Notes under the pieces: model-generated | Told to the model about the DNA's origin: nothing | Databases searched by the model: none | Seen by the model: only the letters and a program-made list of their open reading frames with translations | In this document: piece by piece, positions 17,048-25,391 of the stretch | Layout of the letters: each line of letters begins with the position of its first letter | Numbering within the stretch: the first letter of the stretch is position 1 | Program-made: the position numbers and the translations under genes | Source of the DNA: JAFGVL01 sp963663245 | Lineage (GTDB): Bacteria > Bacteroidota > Bacteroidia > Bacteroidales > Paludibacteraceae | Length of the DNA: 64,000 nt | NCBI GenBank assembly: GCA_963663245.1 | Contig: OY760143.1 | Coordinates: 1,550,001 to 1,614,000 of the forward strand | Reading direction: 5' to 3'

Positions 17048-17078
17048 TTAGAAGAATTCTAATTTAGAAGAATTCTAA
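17048..17078. repeat. Two tandem TTAGAA-N3-TTCTAA elements upstream of the CoADR gene
   Basis: The 15-base element TTAGAAGAATTCTAA occurs at 17048-17062 and again at 17064-17078, each a dyad, and the junction is itself a dyad (TTCTAA-T-TTAGAA). They lie 50-80 bases upstream of the ATG. TATATTTA on the minus strand (17023-17030) is a possible -7 box, so the repeats would cover its -33 region. I read them as a candidate operator. Confidence 0.5.
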
Positions 17079-17109
17079 AAAAAATAGGGAGAAAAACTCC
17101 CTATTTTTT
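17077..17109 (-). terminator. Terminator of the second CoADR-like gene
   Basis: ATAGGGAG (17084-17091) pairs with CTCCCTAT (17097-17104) across an AAAAA loop with A and T arms. It begins at the stop codon of the gene at 17108. Confidence 0.8.
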
Positions 17110-18796
17110 ATTTTTCTTTTGCAAAAGGCCAGGACACTACACCTCCTTCTAACACTTTCACATTAGTATATCCATTGGCTACAAGAATACGAGATGCCTC
17201 ATAACCTCTTAGTGATATCTTACAATACACTACTATTAAAGCATCTTTCTTCTCAGGTAATTCATTCATTCTTTTTCGCAACATTCCTAAAGGAATTAGT
17301 ATTTCACCTATTCCTAATCGAGTTTCTTCATACTCATCAGGCCCCCTTACATCTAAACTATAAAGGGGAATATCATCATCTAATAACTTTTTAAGTTCAA
17401 CGGCATTAATACCCTCAAAATACCCATCCATTTTATTTTGCAAAATATGTGCAGAAGCTATACTATGATCTATTGCTAATGAAAATGGGGGAGCATATGG
17501 TAAATCATTATTACTTAAATCTTCTGCTGTTAGTTTACCTTTAATCGCTGTCGCCCATATGGCCAATTGCTTACTAACATCTCCAGGTCCTAAACACTGA
17601 GCTCCAATAATTTCTCCTGTTCCTTTTTTTGCTAATACCTTTGTAATAAGCAGTTTTCCTTCCATAAATCCGGGCTTGTCTGGACTCGCATTAACAATGG
17701 AGATATAATCGATACCAGCTTCTTTTGCTTTAGTCTCTGAGACTCCAGTTGAACCAACTCCATAATCAAATATTTTACATATTCCTGTTTGAATTGTTCC
17801 TGGAAAAGCCTTTACATTTCCTTCAATAATATTTCTACCTGCAATACGTCCTTCTAAATTTGCTAAATCTCCAAAAGGAGCTAAAACCGACTTATTTAAA
17901 ATAATATTCTTTATTTCACAACAATCACCTACGGCATAAATATCTTTTTCTGATGTTTGCATAAATTCATCAACCTTTATACCTCCTTGTTCTCCTATAG
18001 TAATTCCTGCATCTTTTGCTAATTGAATATTTGGTCGAACACCTATTGCAACTACAGCTAATTCACAAGGCATTTCTGTACCATTTTGTAATTTAACGCC
18101 AACTAATTTTCCATTTTCACCTAAAAACTCAGCTACACCATTTTTTGTAATAACATTCGCTTTTGTTTTTAAATAATTTTCAATCAACTTAGCCATATCC
18201 CAATCTAGAAAAGTAAGCAACTGAGGTAATAACTCAATCATAGTAAGTTCGATACCAGCCAAATTTAAAGCCTCTAAGGTCTCTATTCCTATTAAACCTC
18301 CACCAATAACCACTGCTTTTTTAATTGACCCCTGATCACGTATAGCTCGTAAATAGTCAGCATCTTTCATAGATTGAAGCGTACTAATCCCTTCTAGCTC
18401 AACACCAGGAATCCGAGGTAAATTAGGAGTTGCTCCAGTAGCAATGACTAGTTTATCATAGCTTTCTTCTCCTTGTTCGCCACTTATTAAGTTTTTATAA
18501 GAAACTGTTTTTTTATCTTTATTTATACTAGTAATTTCCATATTTACTCTGGCATCAATCCCTTTTGCATTCCAATAAAACTTAGGGTCGCGAACGACTC
18601 CAGTAGGGGTACAAAGCAATTTATTTCTATCGTCAAAAAAACCACCTACAAAATAAGGATATCCACAAGAAGCCATTGATAAGTCTGGGGACTTCTGAAA
18701 CATTATAATTTCAGCTGACTCATCAAGTCGACGAGCTTTTGCAGCAGTTTTAGGACCTGCTGCAGAACCACCTACAACAATAATTTTTTTACTCAT
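17108..18796 (-). CDS. FAD-dependent CoA-disulfide reductase-like / rhodanese fusion (paralogue)
   Basis: This 562-residue paralogue of the gene at 15229 has the same order: FAD motif GGSAAGPKTAAKARR, redox Cys44 in SMASCGYPYF, a second nucleotide motif VVIGGGLIGIETLEAL, and a C-terminal rhodanese domain (about 460-560) with loop CKISLR. The two sequences are clearly diverged, so they may have different substrates (CoA disulfide, persulfide or polysulfide). The promoter carries a palindrome (see 18826), and a terminator separates it from the downstream paralogue, so each has its own control. Confidence 0.88.
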   Translation of the reverse strand: MSKKIIVVGGSAAGPKTAAKARRLDESAEIIMFQKSPDLSMASCGYPYFVGGFFDDRNKLLCTPTGVVRDPKFYWNAKGIDARVNMEITSINKDKKTVSYKNLISGEQGEESYDKLVIATGATPNLPRIPGVELEGISTLQSMKDADYLRAIRDQGSIKKAVVIGGGLIGIETLEALNLAGIELTMIELLPQLLTFLDWDMAKLIENYLKTKANVITKNGVAEFLGENGKLVGVKLQNGTEMPCELAVVAIGVRPNIQLAKDAGITIGEQGGIKVDEFMQTSEKDIYAVGDCCEIKNIILNKSVLAPFGDLANLEGRIAGRNIIEGNVKAFPGTIQTGICKIFDYGVGSTGVSETKAKEAGIDYISIVNASPDKPGFMEGKLLITKVLAKKGTGEIIGAQCLGPGDVSKQLAIWATAIKGKLTAEDLSNNDLPYAPPFSLAIDHSIASAHILQNKMDGYFEGINAVELKKLLDDDIPLYSLDVRGPDEYEETRLGIGEILIPLGMLRKRMNELPEKKDALIVVYCKISLRGYEASRILVANGYTNVKVLEGGVVSWPFAKEK

Positions 18797-18825
18797 ATAT
18801 ATAATTTTAAAGTTTTAAACACCAA

Positions 18826-18846
18826 CAAATATACGAACATATGTTC
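18826..18846 (-). promoter_or_regulatory. -7 box with adjoining palindromic operator
   Basis: TATATTTG on the minus strand (18826-18833) matches TAnnTTTG, 29 bases from the ATG of the gene at 17108. Immediately upstream, GAACATATGTTC (18835-18846) is a perfect 12-base palindrome in the spacer between the -7 and -33 positions, where a bound repressor would block polymerase. The regulator is not identifiable. Confidence 0.55.
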
Positions 18847-18960
18847 AATTCGTTGCCTTAAATTTTTAAAAATACAACGATCTTATTCTTAAATGTTCAA
18901 CAAGTCTGCAATATATTATCTCCAATTGATTAATTTAGCACTCTAATCGATCAGACATAA

Positions 18961-19932
18961 ATGAAAAGGAACGAGGCTATACAAAAAATGAATAAATATG
19001 GAAAAGAAAAAACTCCTTTTCTGTTTATTATTGACTTCCTACAAGAAAAACCTCAAATACTTCCCCTAGATAAAGTAGATGTTTCTAAAATAGAATTCAA
19101 GCTTCCCTCTATAAGCCTAGAAAACAAGCAATTGACTGCGAACAGCTATGTTTTTATTGAAAACAATGGCTATTCGCATAATTCATATGTATCTCAATTT
19201 AAGAAAGTTAACTCTCATATAAGACGAGGGGATAGCTTTTTAGTAAATCTCACATGCAAAACTTCAATTGCCTTAAACACAGACCTTAAAACCTTATATA
19301 ATACAGCAAAAGCAAAATACAAATTGCGTTATAAAAATGAGTTTGTAGTATTTTCTCCAGAAACATTTGTTAAAATTGAAAATGGAAACATTTTCTCATA
19401 TCCAATGAAAGGAACAATAGATGCAAATATTCCAAAAGCAGAAGAATTAATCCTAAACAGCGCTAAAGAGAAAGCAGAACATTATACAATTGTTGACTTA
19501 ATACGCAACGACTTAAGTATGGTTGCAAAAAATGTTGAAGTTACGAAATTTAGATATATTGATAAATTAAGTACAAATAGCGGAAGTTTATTACAAGTGA
19601 GTTCTGAAATTAAAGGAGAATTAGCTGAAAATTACAATGCTGAAATTGGAGATATTATATTTAACCTATTACCTGCTGGCTCCATTAGTGGTGCTCCTAA
19701 AAATAAAACAGTAGATATCATACTTAATACCGAAACATATGATAGAGGGTACTACACAGGAATATTTGGCGTGTTTGATGGTGTTAACCTAGATAGCGCT
19801 GTAATGATTAGGTTTATTGAAAAAACTGATGACGGTTATGTGTATAAAAGTGGAGGTGGAATTACTGCTTTTAGCAATGCAGAAGACGAATACAATGAAA
19901 TGCTAAAAAAAATATATGTGCCGATTAATTGA
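18961..19932 (+). CDS. pabB: Aminodeoxychorismate synthase component I
   Basis: It converts chorismate and ammonia or glutamine to 4-amino-4-deoxychorismate for folate. The 323-residue chain is shorter than typical PabB (about 450) because the N-terminal region is reduced, a form common in Bacteroidota. Chorismate-binding motifs are present: SYPMKGTID, YTIVDLIRNDLSMVAKNVEV, LPAGSISGAPK (about 239-249) and GYYTGIFGVFDG. It overlaps the lyase gene downstream by 17 bases. No glutamine amidotransferase partner (PabA) is in the window. Confidence 0.9.
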   Translation: MKRNEAIQKMNKYGKEKTPFLFIIDFLQEKPQILPLDKVDVSKIEFKLPSISLENKQLTANSYVFIENNGYSHNSYVSQFKKVNSHIRRGDSFLVNLTCKTSIALNTDLKTLYNTAKAKYKLRYKNEFVVFSPETFVKIENGNIFSYPMKGTIDANIPKAEELILNSAKEKAEHYTIVDLIRNDLSMVAKNVEVTKFRYIDKLSTNSGSLLQVSSEIKGELAENYNAEIGDIIFNLLPAGSISGAPKNKTVDIILNTETYDRGYYTGIFGVFDGVNLDSAVMIRFIEKTDDGYVYKSGGGITAFSNAEDEYNEMLKKIYVPIN

Positions 19933-20503
19933 AAGTATTAAAATAGAAAACCGACAATTAGTAAATATTGAGTGGCATAATACGCGATTCAATGAGACCA
20001 GAAAGGATCTCTTTTCAGTCCATTCAGATATTAATTTGCGTGAAGCAATAGACATACCCTCCAATTTATCTACAAACACATACAAATGCCGTGTACTTTA
20101 CAAGGAAACGATAAAAGCAATAGAATTCCATCCTTATACTATCAAGCCTGTAAAAACACTTAAATTAGTAATTGATGACACTATTGAATATGCTTACAAA
20201 TATGAGCATCGTGAAGCCTTTGCTAATTTAATGAAACAAAAGGGAAGTGCTGATGATATCTTAATAGTAAAGAATGGTTGCGTTACTGACACTTCCTTCT
20301 CAAACATAGCATTCTTTGATGGGAAGCAGTGGTATACGCCAGAGACCTATCTTTTAAATGGGACTCAACGACAACGATTATTAGCTAAAGGTGCTATAAA
20401 AGAAAAACGTATCACAATTGCTGACTTACAAAATTTTAAAGAAACAAAACTTATTAATGCAATGTTAGATTTTGAATCAACTAGAAGAGTAAAAATAATT
20501 TAG
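19916..20503 (+). CDS. pabC: Aminotransferase class IV, probable 4-amino-4-deoxychorismate lyase
   Basis: The 195-residue PLP enzyme is short for the family (about 270) because the N-terminal domain is abbreviated. The start MCRLIESIKIENRQL leads into the family core; a Lys in YAYKYEHREAF is the likely Schiff-base residue, and TDTSFSNIAFFDG is the conserved cofactor-contact segment. Its 17-base overlap with pabB and the shared pathway support a lyase releasing 4-aminobenzoate and pyruvate. A branched-chain-type aminotransferase is the alternative but is less likely here. Confidence 0.83.
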   Translation: MCRLIESIKIENRQLVNIEWHNTRFNETRKDLFSVHSDINLREAIDIPSNLSTNTYKCRVLYKETIKAIEFHPYTIKPVKTLKLVIDDTIEYAYKYEHREAFANLMKQKGSADDILIVKNGCVTDTSFSNIAFFDGKQWYTPETYLLNGTQRQRLLAKGAIKEKRITIADLQNFKETKLINAMLDFESTRRVKII

Positions 20504-20602
20504 CTTTTATAGTTAAAAACAATTTAAAGTCTATTTTGTTAGTATATTAAGAAATATCTTACACATTAATAATTGATTAATATTATACTGAGGGAAATAA
20601 TA

Positions 20603-21067
20603 ATGGAGGAGTTAAATTCAAAAAAATACAATTATAAAATTTTTCCAAATTTGAATCTATCACTAGAAGCATTTACAGGGAGTTTTAATTTAAGCGAAAT
20701 GATCGAAAATAGGACTAAGCTATATACTGATAAAGAGTTTAGTTTGGACTTAAATCTAATATCAGATTTTAATGATGCAATAATTACCTACCTAATAAAT
20801 GATTTAAGAACGTACCTTACTAATGCTAAAAAAGCTAAATTCTTAAATAAAAGAAAAACAGCTATTATTGTAAGTTCTGTAAATCAACATGTGTATGCAA
20901 CTGAAATAGCTAAAGTAAGTAAAGAACTTGAAATCCCTATTGAATTTAAATTGTTTTCAAACCTAACAGATGCAATAGACTGGTTAGGCTTGTCTTCTAA
21001 CAATCAAAACATTATAAAAGAAGTTGAAAAAATGAGAAAAAAACTAAAAGAAGATAATTCTAATTAA
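20603..21067 (+). CDS. SpoIIAA/STAS-like protein of unknown function
   Basis: The chosen ATG gives 154 residues (MEELNSKKYNYKIFPN); the only extension uses a TTG. The chain alternates strands and helices (SLDLNLISDFNDAII, KTAIIVSSVNQHVYA, IPIEFKLFSNLTDAIDWLG), the pattern of SpoIIAA-like/STAS-fold proteins, often with lipid or nucleotide ligands. No catalytic residues stand out. The protein at 29156 shows the same order of elements and may be a distant paralogue. Its stop codon overlaps that of the convergent gene at 21064 by four bases. Confidence 0.6.
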   Translation: MEELNSKKYNYKIFPNLNLSLEAFTGSFNLSEMIENRTKLYTDKEFSLDLNLISDFNDAIITYLINDLRTYLTNAKKAKFLNKRKTAIIVSSVNQHVYATEIAKVSKELEIPIEFKLFSNLTDAIDWLGLSSNNQNIIKEVEKMRKKLKEDNSN

Positions 21068-21489
21068 TACTTACCTAATCTATCAAATACTAAATCTAAG
21101 AGGGTTTTTCTTGCCTCAGTTGCTCCATCATACATAATCTGATACTCTAACAGATAATCTTTACGAGCATGTTTATTGAACATTTTGCTATAATAAAAGG
21201 CTCTTTTCACTCCATTACTCAACTCCATCATATCTACCACCTGGTAACTACTATCCATTTCCAGTTCACCAGCTTCTCCACATAAAACAGAAACAACACA
21301 AGTGTCAGGTGTAGAAAAACTTGCAATAGTACATGTAGCATATTCAAAATACTTAGGAAAATGAAAATCCGAAGGTAGAGTAATTGAAGTATTGTTATTT
21401 GAACAACTAAAATAATGCCTTTTCCATTCGCTTTGAGAAAATGAAAGTATTGATATACTTAAGAGTAATGTGATTAATCGTAATTTCAT
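21064..21489 (-). CDS. Secreted small protein of unknown function
   Basis: With the start at 21489 the product is 141 residues and begins with the signal peptide MKLRLITLLLSISILSFSQ. The TTG-started longer frame adds seven residues ahead of it and is rejected. The mature part contains four cysteines (HYFSCSNN, ATCTIA, DTCVVSVLCG) and ends in a helix with KTLLDLVFDRLG. No family is recognised. The ATG shares its A with the stop codon of the zinc-ribbon gene (TAATG), so the two are coupled. It is the last gene of the lemA run. Confidence 0.65.
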   Translation of the reverse strand: MKLRLITLLLSISILSFSQSEWKRHYFSCSNNNTSITLPSDFHFPKYFEYATCTIASFSTPDTCVVSVLCGEAGELEMDSSYQVVDMMELSNGVKRAFYYSKMFNKHARKDYLLEYQIMYDGATEARKTLLDLVFDRLGKY

Positions 21490-21641
21490 TATGCTTCTAA
21501 TTTTCTCCAACTAATTGCCATACACTTATCACAAATAGGCAATGTCGTGTTTTTATCATCAATCGTAATAGTCATTGCACAATCAGTACAATAATAAGTT
21601 CCTTTAGGTGGTTGTTCTCCCATTTTGTATAATTGAGACAT
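21489..21641 (-). CDS. Small zinc-ribbon protein
   Basis: A 50-residue protein, MSQLYKMGEQPPKGTYYC at the start, has two CxxC pairs (CTDC and CDKC) about 20 residues apart, forming a rubredoxin-like or zinc-ribbon knuckle, and ends SWRKLEA. It lies 10 bases after the DUF3078 gene stop and overlaps the next start by one base. This tight packing, plus the metal-binding pattern, makes it a real gene despite its size. The function is unknown. Confidence 0.75.
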   Translation of the reverse strand: MSQLYKMGEQPPKGTYYCTDCAMTITIDDKNTTLPICDKCMAISWRKLEA

Positions 21642-21651
21642 AATTATTTAT

Positions 21652-22587
21652 TTAGAATTTATAGGCAAAACCAATACCTATCACTTCTTTCAACTGAACC
21701 TTCGGTCCAATAGAAGCTCCATTACTATTTATTGCTTTGATATCGTCATCATACACCAAATGAACTGTAATAGTTGCTGATATGTACTTATTCACCTTAA
21801 AACCTATTATATTTTCCCAACTCACATCTACATTTTCAGGATTTTCTAAGTAATTAGAGAATAAATCAAGCTTAGACAATACAGAAACTGTCTTTTTCAT
21901 AAACTCGCGGTTATACACTATACGTAAATAACCACCAAACTCATTCTTAAATACTTCTCCAGCATCAACTCCATAAGCTCCTGCATTTGATAAGGTAGTA
22001 TCATTTACTATTGTTATCTTTCCTGTAACTGGAGCTACAAATGCAGTTAAATATGCGTTAGGCTTATAATCAACACCTAAGGCACCTACTACATATGCAG
22101 GAGCTAAAAAATTAGATATAGCTACAGAGTCATTTGGATAATCATAACCTGCTGTCATTTGAGTCTTAAAATTCAATAAGCCAGCATAATACCATTTTTC
22201 AGATAGCATACGACCATATTTTGAAGAAAAATCAAACTTATCATCTGTCTTTATAAAATTATCCATTTCTCCTTGCTTTAACATACCATAACCAACATCA
22301 AGCATATTATCCCAGCTAGCTTTTCCTTTTTTATAATTAGCATATACACTAACAAGTCCATTTAATGCTAATGAGTTTTCTCCTCCAGCAGACCAATTAT
22401 CAAATGAAGCTTGTGATACATTAAGCGCTATGTTACCACCTGTTTTCCAATTATTCTTATAAGTTGAATCAACTGGTGTAATAACTTTCTTTTTATCTCT
22501 TACTTTTTTTTCTATATCTATAATTTGACTTATTCCAAATTGGCAGAAAAGTAAGGAGCAACCGAATACAATAATTTTCTTATTCAT
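21652..22587 (-). CDS. DUF3078 outer-membrane-type protein
   Basis: I start at the ATG giving a clean signal peptide (MNKKIIVFGCSLLFCQFGIS; 311 residues). The mature protein has the DUF3078 hallmark W-x-tGG-x-n-x3-Q-x2-nW (NNWKTGGNIALNVSQ, SFDNWSAGGENS) and long amphipathic strands to the C-terminal GIGFAYKF, an outer-membrane barrel-like ending. No biochemical role is known. It sits 10 bases downstream of the single-pass membrane protein gene, in the run with channels and transporters. Confidence 0.8.
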   Translation of the reverse strand: MNKKIIVFGCSLLFCQFGISQIIDIEKKVRDKKKVITPVDSTYKNNWKTGGNIALNVSQASFDNWSAGGENSLALNGLVSVYANYKKGKASWDNMLDVGYGMLKQGEMDNFIKTDDKFDFSSKYGRMLSEKWYYAGLLNFKTQMTAGYDYPNDSVAISNFLAPAYVVGALGVDYKPNAYLTAFVAPVTGKITIVNDTTLSNAGAYGVDAGEVFKNEFGGYLRIVYNREFMKKTVSVLSKLDLFSNYLENPENVDVSWENIIGFKVNKYISATITVHLVYDDDIKAINSNGASIGPKVQLKEVIGIGFAYKF

Positions 22588-22597
22588 AAAATTAATT

Positions 22598-23137
22598 TTA
22601 TTTATTCCCATATATTAAAAGGGTACCGAGTTTACTATTTAAGCCCATAACAGGGGTAGCTATTGTATATACTTGTTCATTTTCTTCTACTTGCTGCTTA
22701 TTTGCATTTGATAATTTCGAATTTAAAATAATACCATTTTCTTTTTTATTGGTAGAAACAAGAATAGCATTATCATCTGCATTTATATATTGTAATTTAG
22801 ATACTTGAATTTGTTTTACAAACTCATTAAAGAACTCCGAAACTTGTTCTTTATTTTCTCTTTGCATCTCACTTCTAATCGCCCATGATAAAGTTTTTGC
22901 TGTCAATTGCATTTGAGAAACAGCTAAACTGTCAATTTTAGACTCATACATCTCTGTTAGGGCTATTGTCTGTTTTTCCGATTTTATAATTCCAATTTTT
23001 CCCCATACATATACTCCAAAAACTAAAACGAGAAGGAGTACTGTTACAATATGTTTTAATAGAAAAAGGGAAAAACGCTTTCCCAAACTTTTTTTAGTAA
23101 TTGTAGTTTCCAAATTATTCGAATTTGTTGTACTCAT
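22598..23137 (-). CDS. Single-pass membrane protein with periplasmic domain
   Basis: The 179-residue protein has a basic N-terminus (about 1-30), one membrane helix (about 29-48) and a periplasmic part with a helical stalk followed by strand-rich LQYINADDNAILVSTN and VYTIATPVMGLNSKLGTLLIYG. That looks like the sensing half of a Cache-type receptor without a cytoplasmic output module. It lies 43 bases after the cotransporter gene. It could modulate that transporter or the DUF3078 protein; this is inference from position. Confidence 0.55.
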   Translation of the reverse strand: MSTTNSNNLETTITKKSLGKRFSLFLLKHIVTVLLLVLVFGVYVWGKIGIIKSEKQTIALTEMYESKIDSLAVSQMQLTAKTLSWAIRSEMQRENKEQVSEFFNEFVKQIQVSKLQYINADDNAILVSTNKKENGIILNSKLSNANKQQVEENEQVYTIATPVMGLNSKLGTLLIYGNK

Positions 23138-23180
23138 TTGATTTTTATTAAGTTAATAGTGCATTAATAATTAGCTATTT

Positions 23181-25391
23181 CTAAGAAATATCCTTTTCGT
23201 TGGATGAATTTACAAATAAAATATTACCAATTTCATTAAATCCATTAAATATGCTAGCAGCATGTTCTTTATTAACGTTTTGATCGAAACCAATAATAGT
23301 TAAATCTGCATCAGTAGAATATTCATTAATCTTATTTTTAACATCTTGATATTGTTTATAAGGTACTACCATAACATGATTCGCTGAGATTGGAAGTCGG
23401 CCACTAGCAATTAGTTCAAATAACTTCTCTTTTTGTTCCTCTACTTCAGTCTCATCAAACAAGGCGTATATTTTAATTTGTGCTTTTCCCCAATCTGGAT
23501 GCCCCAACATAATGAATCCTAATAATATCATCATATTGGCATTGTTTAAATCATTAGGCGTTATCCAAATATGTATCTCGTTACAATGACCAAAACCGCG
23601 AATAGATGTACTTAGTATACATACATCAAAATCAAGCGCTTTAACTAAACGCACATTATCTATTATAGTGGCTAAACCTTTCTCATTATTCTTATCGAAT
23701 TCAAATAAAATTACATTGTTCTCTTTTCCTGATATACCAGGAAATTGTAATACCTGAGTAATAGCAGTAGTATAAGAAGGACTTACAATTGTATCAATAT
23801 ATATATTATTACTCTTATTACTTCCAAGATCTAATAGCTTAGATATAAGCCTTTTAGACTCATCATTTGACTCTCTAGTTAAAAACCCTTCAATTAAATG
23901 AATATAAGTTCCAAAGCCATATTTATGCGAAATCCATCTTAACAGATCAAAGGCGGCATAGCGTTTAAAAGAATCACTAGAAACACATATTATAGAAGGC
24001 CTCCATTTTTCAACTTCTGATTTGGTAGTTTGTTGAAGAAATACCTGTATTTTTCTACTAACTTGAAGAATCACCCCTTTAAAAATAGAAGCAAAAGTTT
24101 TTTCTTCTTGCTTAGAATAATTAATCCACAAGTACAAGGACGTCATAATTATAAGGGCTAAAATTGCATAGAAAAAATTCATCTTAAACATTAGATAAAA
24201 ACACATTATAGCACCAATAAGTGAAAAGTACCACCTAGATCTAAATGTTGGTCGATAGGAGGGATCTGCAGAAAAATGTTCCAAAAAGGAAATTAAACAA
24301 ATGGAGCCATAGGTAACCATAAAAAACATCGAAATAATCTCTGCAACAAAATTTATATTGCCCAATAATATAAAAAAAGTAGCAAACAAAGTAGTTACAA
24401 AAGTAGCATTTACAGGTTCATTATTTTTTCCACTTGATTTAAATAAGAAAGAATTTAACTTACTAGAAGGTAAAATATTATCTCCAGCTATTGCTTGTAA
24501 TGTTCTAGGAGCAACCATCATTGAACCCAATGCAGAAGAAAAAGTAGCCGCAGCTAAACCAAGTGGAATAATAGGTCCCCAAATAGCAATCTTACTCATT
24601 ATTAGCTGATCACTATTTAAATCTTCTGGACTAGCTGAATAAGCTAATTTCAAAGCTATAAATACATAAATAACTAAACCAGATAGTGTTGCAGCTAAAG
24701 TTCCAATTGGTATGGATTTACTTGGATTCTTCAAATCCCCAGATAAACCTACACCTGCTGTCATACCTGTAAAAGCAGGAAATACTATTGCAAATACAGT
24801 GAAAAAATTAGCTCCATTCTCGATTTTACTATACAAAGCTGATTGGCCAACTGTTTCGGAATATGATGTGCTTCCTAAAAAGAAGAAAACAAGCGAGAGT
24901 AATAGGATAGTAACAACGATATATAATGCCTTTAATCCTAATTTGGATCCATGTTTTAACATCAACCAAGATATAAAACCCATAATAGGAACACTAATAA
25001 CCCTTTTATCTATATATTCTAATCCAATACTTGATGCGATCCAATCGAGTATTGGGTTAAATGCTTCCATCATAGCAACTATGTAAAAAGCAACACTAAT
25101 AGCTTGTGAGAAATATAAAGCAACACCAATAGAAGCCCCTATATTTAGACCAAAAGAACGGCTTATTATAAAATACTCTCCACCACCTTCAACTTTTTTA
25201 TTAGTAGCTATCTCTGCAATAGATAGCGCCGTAGCAATAGTAATAACATGTCCAATTAAGATAATACCTAATATTCCAATAAAACTAATATTACCTACAG
25301 CATATCCAAAACGTAAAAACATAATGGCTCCCAGTATAGTAGAGAGAGCTGTAAAAAAAACAGGAGCAGTTCCTAAGCTTTTAGTAGTCAT
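23181..25391 (-). CDS. Cation-chloride cotransporter-like APC permease (SLC12 type)
   Basis: The 736-residue protein starts with the APC-fold core LGTAPVFFTALSTILGAIMFLRFGYAVGN, the SLC12 signature region, and has about 12 membrane helices up to residue about 425. The remaining 300 residues are a soluble alpha/beta domain (PSIICVSSDSFKRYAAFDLL, FDVCILSTSIRGFG, LTIIGFDQN) like the C-terminal regulatory domain of SLC12 proteins. Family members move Cl- with Na+ or K+ and set cell volume; an amino-acid substrate cannot be excluded. It overlaps the upstream mscS gene by four bases, which strongly supports an osmotic role. Confidence 0.82.
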   Translation of the reverse strand: MTTKSLGTAPVFFTALSTILGAIMFLRFGYAVGNISFIGILGIILIGHVITIATALSIAEIATNKKVEGGGEYFIISRSFGLNIGASIGVALYFSQAISVAFYIVAMMEAFNPILDWIASSIGLEYIDKRVISVPIMGFISWLMLKHGSKLGLKALYIVVTILLLSLVFFFLGSTSYSETVGQSALYSKIENGANFFTVFAIVFPAFTGMTAGVGLSGDLKNPSKSIPIGTLAATLSGLVIYVFIALKLAYSASPEDLNSDQLIMSKIAIWGPIIPLGLAAATFSSALGSMMVAPRTLQAIAGDNILPSSKLNSFLFKSSGKNNEPVNATFVTTLFATFFILLGNINFVAEIISMFFMVTYGSICLISFLEHFSADPSYRPTFRSRWYFSLIGAIMCFYLMFKMNFFYAILALIIMTSLYLWINYSKQEEKTFASIFKGVILQVSRKIQVFLQQTTKSEVEKWRPSIICVSSDSFKRYAAFDLLRWISHKYGFGTYIHLIEGFLTRESNDESKRLISKLLDLGSNKSNNIYIDTIVSPSYTTAITQVLQFPGISGKENNVILFEFDKNNEKGLATIIDNVRLVKALDFDVCILSTSIRGFGHCNEIHIWITPNDLNNANMMILLGFIMLGHPDWGKAQIKIYALFDETEVEEQKEKLFELIASGRLPISANHVMVVPYKQYQDVKNKINEYSTDADLTIIGFDQNVNKEHAASIFNGFNEIGNILFVNSSNEKDIS

